A DNA stretch of 8,850 nucleotides from an uncultured Spirochaetales bacterium (lineage in GTDB: Bacteria > Spirochaetota > Spirochaetia > Sphaerochaetales > Sphaerochaetaceae). This document shows, piece after piece, positions 6,198 through 8,850 of this stretch (positions within the stretch are counted from its first letter, which is position 1; each line of letters starts with the position of its first letter). The stretch is from NCBI GenBank assembly GCA_945947045.1, contig CAMEXG010000078.1:1-8850 (forward strand), written 5' to 3'. Made by a program: the position numbers and the translations under genes. Below the pieces are notes generated by a model, which saw only the letters and a program-made list of their open reading frames with translations, did not search any database and was not told the origin of the DNA.

Positions 6198-6316
6198 CAT
6201 TTCTGAAATAGTGTTCTTTGAAATTCATTTCTGAAATTGCATTTTACGAAATCTGTATCAACCCCTTATAATTACATTATAGAAATTAAATTCAGTATGA
6301 AAATTAATTTCAGAAA
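6198..6316. promoter_or_regulatory. Clustered TTTCWGAAA motifs, candidate SorC operators
   Basis: The near-palindrome TTTCTGAAA occurs at 6200-6208 and 6228-6236, each inside the direct repeat CATTTCTGAAAT (6198-6209, 6226-6237; 28 bp apart). TTTCAGAAA occurs at 6308-6316, just before the ribosome site of the SorC gene, and a looser TTTACGAAA is at 6243-6251. A longer dyad, GAAATTAA...TTAATTTC, lies about 6282-6311 and overlaps the last copy. The motifs flank the candidate promoter, as expected for an autoregulating SorC protein that loops or spreads between sites. Confidence 0.5.
6243..6272 (+). promoter_or_regulatory. Candidate promoter of the SorC-sugar ABC operon
   Basis: A perfect -10 TATAAT lies at 6267-6272, with TTTACG (6243-6248; four of six) 18 bases upstream. 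The start point would be near 6279, giving a leader of about 46 bases ending in AAAAGG and the ATG at 6325. The -35 overlaps one of the dyad-like motifs. Confidence 0.55.
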
Positions 6317-6324
6317 AGGTAATT

Positions 6325-7257
6325 ATGGGAGTACTAGATAATACTAAATTCATTTTGAAAGTGTGTGAGCTCTTTTATCTTAAGGGTATGAGCCAAAAGG
6401 AAATATCTGCTCATTTGGGTATTTCTAGACCTCAGGTTTCAAGAATTATTGCAGTAGCCAACGAGAAGAAGCTCGTCTCTATTCACCTTAATTACGAAAA
6501 TGTTCAAGAGAACGCTTTGCAGAACCAACTATATGATAAATACGGTATCGAGACTTTAGTCTTCGATACAGAAGATACAAAAGGAAATCAGCAGTATAGA
6601 CTTCTAGCAGAGAAATCGGCCGATTATTTGTCTATTGAAATAAAGGACGGATACTCTGTAGGCGTAATGGCTGGTAGGACTATACGTTATTTGGCTGATT
6701 CTATTCCTCTTTCTCGCCATCATGGTCTAAAATTCGTCCCTCTCTGTGGCGAAAACTCTATTAATGGAACTGAATGGTACTCAAATGTAATAGCACAGAG
6801 AATGGCTTCCCGTTCAAATGGCAAGTATTGTTTTTTTACTGCTCCTCACGTATTGAAGAATGCAGAGGCCAAAGCCATTTTGATGGAAGAACCAAATATT
6901 AAAGAGATGTTTAACATGATCAGTCATTGTGACGTTTGTCTTGTAGGTATAGGTGGTGCTGTGGCGGAGTCCACAGGTATCAGAGCCAGTCAGCTGACAG
7001 ATGAAGACATAAGTTCCCTTTCTAGTATGAATGCAAAAGCTAATATCTGCTCTACATACCTAGACGAATATGGAAGAGTCGTAGATACAGAGCTGAGTGA
7101 CAGAATACTCGGCGCCTCTATCCTGGATATACAGAAATCAAAAGTAATTGCTTTGGCTTGTGGTGACGAGAAAGTCGATGCAATTAAGGCTGTGCTTAAG
7201 AGCAGGCTTATTGATGTCCTCGTCACGTCTATTGATACGGCACAAAAATTGCTTTAA
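6325..7257 (+). CDS. SorC-family sugar-sensing transcriptional regulator
   Basis: This 310-residue protein has an N-terminal helix-turn-helix (about 15-45), with KGMSQKEISAHLGISRPQVS (20-39) as the recognition region. A SorC/DeoR-type sugar-phosphate-binding domain (PF04198 type) follows. Its landmarks are VGVMAGRTI (112-120; normally the G-W-G-x-T block), DVCLVGIGG (203-211), LDEYGRVVD (246-254) and the closing LKSRLIDVLVTSIDTAQKLL (291-310). Such proteins are usually tetramers that bind operators near their own operon and respond to a phosphorylated sugar or polyol. The ribosome site AAAAGG precedes the ATG by five bases. The sugar-binding protein gene begins 20 bases after its stop, so it very probably governs this ABC operon. 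The inducer is unknown. Confidence 0.9.
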   Translation: MGVLDNTKFILKVCELFYLKGMSQKEISAHLGISRPQVSRIIAVANEKKLVSIHLNYENVQENALQNQLYDKYGIETLVFDTEDTKGNQQYRLLAEKSADYLSIEIKDGYSVGVMAGRTIRYLADSIPLSRHHGLKFVPLCGENSINGTEWYSNVIAQRMASRSNGKYCFFTAPHVLKNAEAKAILMEEPNIKEMFNMISHCDVCLVGIGGAVAESTGIRASQLTDEDISSLSSMNAKANICSTYLDEYGRVVDTELSDRILGASILDIQKSKVIALACGDEKVDAIKAVLKSRLIDVLVTSIDTAQKLL

Positions 7258-7265
7258 GAGCAAAA

Positions 7266-7271
7266 AAGGAG
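7266..7271 (+). promoter_or_regulatory. Strong ribosome binding site of the sugar-binding protein gene
   Basis: AAGGAG lies six bases before the ATG at 7278, in the 20-base gap after the SorC gene. It is the best Shine-Dalgarno in the operon and fits high expression of the periplasmic component. Confidence 0.8.
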
Positions 7272-7277
7272 AAAAAT

Positions 7278-8189
7278 ATGAAAAAAATCGTTTTGGCATT
7301 GGCAGTGGTTATGCTTATCGCATTCCCAATTTTTGCAAATGGTGCACAGGAAAAGGCAAAAGAAGTCTCTATCTGCACTCCATATATGTCATCAGTAACA
7401 ACAAAGCAGGATGTCGACATAATGACAGCTGAATTCGAGAAGGCTGGAATCAAGGTTTCAACATTCGATAGTGCAAATGATTTCGGTAAGCTCGCTTCTG
7501 ACATCGAAACTGCAACTGTTTCCGGTACCGGTGCAATCATCATCGTAAGTGTAGACCCAAATCTTGTATCAGCCCAGATTCAGGAAGCTGCAAATGCAGG
7601 TATCCCTGTATTCGGTGTAGACGCTGGTTATATCGATTGTATGCAGATGAACGCTACCAGTGACAACTATCAGATGGGACAGCAAATGTGTGATTATGTA
7701 TTCTCTCTCATGGGTGGAAAGGGAAAGATTGTCCACATTACCCATAGACCACATCCGGGCGTAGTAAAAAGGACTCTCGCTCTTATTGACGAACTTGACA
7801 AGAACAAAGACATCCAGCTGATAGCAGAGTATCACTGTGATGTTCCAAACCAGATCAACAATGCAAAAGAAATAGTTGAAAACGTTCTCACGACATATCC
7901 TGAAAAGGGAAGCATCGATGCAATCGTATGTGCTTGGGATGAACCGGCTATTGGCGCAACTCAGGCATTGATGGAAGCAGGAAGAGATGAGGTTATAGTT
8001 GTTGGTGTTGATGGAAATGAACAGGCTGTACAGTTGATTAACCAAGGAACAACCTTCAAGGCTACTCTTGCTCAGGACTTCGAGGGAATGGCAAGACTCA
8101 CGGCTCAGGAAGTAATAAAGGTTCTTAACGGAGAGACAGCTCTTAAGGGTGAACAGTACGTTCCAGCTCTTCTTATCACAGCAAAATAA
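7278..8189 (+). CDS. Periplasmic sugar-binding protein of an ABC transporter (RbsB-like)
   Basis: This 303-residue protein has a Sec signal peptide: MKK, a hydrophobic core (4-17), and a likely cleavage after IFA at residue 20, leaving NGAQEKAKEV. No lipobox cysteine is present, so it should be soluble in a diderm periplasm. The mature part matches the ribose/galactose-type type-1 periplasmic binding fold (Periplasmic_binding 4): IIIVSVDPNLVSAQIQEAAN (87-106), AGIPVFGVDAGY (107-118), HRPHPGVVKR (156-165), AIVCAWDEPAIGA (215-227) and VVGVDGNEQA (241-250), the last being the hinge/ligand region. D115 and D245 are likely ligand contacts. It delivers a sugar or sugar-like solute to the membrane transporter. 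The exact ligand is unclear. It sits between the SorC gene and the ATPase gene. Confidence 0.9.
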   Translation: MKKIVLALAVVMLIAFPIFANGAQEKAKEVSICTPYMSSVTTKQDVDIMTAEFEKAGIKVSTFDSANDFGKLASDIETATVSGTGAIIIVSVDPNLVSAQIQEAANAGIPVFGVDAGYIDCMQMNATSDNYQMGQQMCDYVFSLMGGKGKIVHITHRPHPGVVKRTLALIDELDKNKDIQLIAEYHCDVPNQINNAKEIVENVLTTYPEKGSIDAIVCAWDEPAIGATQALMEAGRDEVIVVGVDGNEQAVQLINQGTTFKATLAQDFEGMARLTAQEVIKVLNGETALKGEQYVPALLITAK

Positions 8190-8201
8190 AAGCTCAATTA
8201 T

Positions 8202-8225
8202 TGCGGATGCTTTCGGGCATCCGCA
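8202..8225 (+). terminator. Intercistronic stem-loop between binding-protein and ATPase genes
   Basis: TGCGGATGC (8202-8210) pairs perfectly with GCATCCGCA (8217-8225). A T-G wobble inside closes a TTCG tetraloop (8212-8215). It is the most GC-rich hairpin in the window and sits between the binding-protein stop and the ATPase start. No T-run follows, so it more likely protects the upstream mRNA from 3' decay or causes partial termination, giving more binding protein than ATPase, as known for such operons (malE-malF type). Confidence 0.75.
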
Positions 8226-8226
8226 T

Positions 8227-8850
8227 ATGGATAACAAAATGATAATCGAAACAAAAGGCTTAAGTAAAAGATTTGGTAATTTCTATGCCCTCTCTAATAT
8301 TAATCTTTCCATAAAAAAAGGGGAGATACATGGTCTTGTGGGAGAGAACGGGGCGGGAAAGTCTACATTGATAAAAATTCTTACCGGGGTTTATACAAAG
8401 ACAGATGGAGATATTTTTGTCGATGGAAAAAAGGTGGAGATTAATTCTCCTACTGAAAGCAGAAACTTGGGAATAAGCGTCATTCACCAAGATAGAAATC
8501 TAGTTCCAGCTTTTAATGGGGTTGAGAATATTTATCTCGGTATGGATACTCCAAAAAGGTATGGCGTCGACGTTGACTTCAGAACAATGAGGAAAAATAT
8601 CGAGAGTGTCATGACTCGTTATGATATCGATATTCCTCTTGAAAAAATGGCTAAAGAGTTGTCTCCAAGCCAGAAGACTATGTTGGAGATAGTCAGAGCC
8701 GTAATGAATAACTGTAGGCTCCTAATTATGGATGAACCCACAGCCTCATTGACAGATAAAGAGACTGTAAGGCTATTTTCTTTGATTAAGAGAATTAATG
8801 CTGAGGGAACAGCCATTCTGTATGTTTCTCACAGAATGGAAGAGATTTTT
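8227..8850 (+). CDS. Sugar ABC transporter ATP-binding protein (RbsA-like), C-terminus cut by window edge
   Basis: An open frame of 208 codons runs to the window edge. It is the first nucleotide-binding domain of an RbsA/MglA-type ATPase, which normally has about 500 residues and two such domains. Walker A is GENGAGKST (39-47), the Q-loop is HQD (Q88), the ABC signature is LSPSQ (145-149, an uncommon form of LSGGQ), Walker B is LLIMDEPTAS (165-174), and the switch histidine is in SHR (H202). It energises sugar import at the inner membrane face with a permease presumably encoded beyond the edge. Two in-frame starts are possible: ATG at 8227, one base after the hairpin, or ATG at 8239, which gives MIIETKGLSKRFG and has a weak GGAT upstream. 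I cannot decide between them. Confidence 0.9.
   Translation, partial: MDNKMIIETKGLSKRFGNFYALSNINLSIKKGEIHGLVGENGAGKSTLIKILTGVYTKTDGDIFVDGKKVEINSPTESRNLGISVIHQDRNLVPAFNGVENIYLGMDTPKRYGVDVDFRTMRKNIESVMTRYDIDIPLEKMAKELSPSQKTMLEIVRAVMNNCRLLIMDEPTASLTDKETVRLFSLIKRINAEGTAILYVSHRMEEIF

Noticed and set aside
7569..8237. Long minus-strand open frame opposite the sugar-binding protein gene
   Set aside because: It is cysteine- and serine-rich with no family resemblance and lies fully antisense to a clear binding-protein gene; it is a codon-composition shadow.

Overview
The window is AT-rich, about 8.85 kb, and gene-dense. It most resembles a chromosome segment from a low-GC, anaerobe-like diderm bacterium. 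I favour a spirochaete (Treponema/Sphaerochaeta-like). The binding protein at 7278 has a Sec signal peptide ending in IFA-NGAQ with no lipobox cysteine, which suggests a free periplasmic protein rather than the lipoprotein expected of a Gram-positive. The mix of SorC-regulated sugar ABC genes, an SSS symporter and an AAA+/DUF234 ATPase also fits spirochaetes. This assignment is inference from protein style, not from a marker gene.

Layout from left to right. (1) 1-859, minus strand: a small GNAT acetyltransferase followed by a metallophosphoesterase cut off by the left edge. (2) 860-1579: a gene-poor AT-rich stretch with several dyad symmetries and, on the minus strand, a decayed AraC-type DNA-binding domain (1159-1478) broken by one frameshift and two in-frame stops. 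(3) 1580-2428, plus strand: a poly(ADP-ribose) glycohydrolase-like protein of the TIGR02452 type. It ends at a 10-bp hairpin shared with the converging minus-strand pair. (4) 2505-4384, minus strand: an SSS-family sodium/solute symporter and a nitroreductase-family flavoprotein, 2 nt apart and probably translationally coupled. (5) 4385-4673: a divergent intergenic region with a very regular array. It has three 52-bp units, and each carries the 9-mer TGTCTAAAT and its inverse, so six motif copies alternate in orientation with exactly 17 bp between neighbours. (6) 4674-6095, plus strand: an AAA+ ATPase with a winged-helix segment and a C-terminal PD-(D/E)xK-like nuclease region (DUF234 type). 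(7) 6325 to the right edge, plus strand: a sugar-uptake operon of SorC-family regulator, periplasmic sugar-binding protein and RbsA-like ATPase (cut by the right edge). A strong hairpin lies between the last two genes.

How the parts work together: the sugar operon is a conventional self-regulated uptake cassette. The SorC protein probably senses a phosphorylated sugar and controls its own promoter, where TTTCWGAAA-like motifs cluster. The symporter/nitroreductase pair is a separate transport and redox unit. The most unusual element is the alternating array in front of the AAA+/nuclease gene. Its last unit overlaps a good -10 box, which suggests cooperative binding by a repressor, possibly the ATPase itself, in an autoregulated or DNA-acting module. 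No RNA genes, CRISPR arrays, transposases or complete mobile elements were seen.
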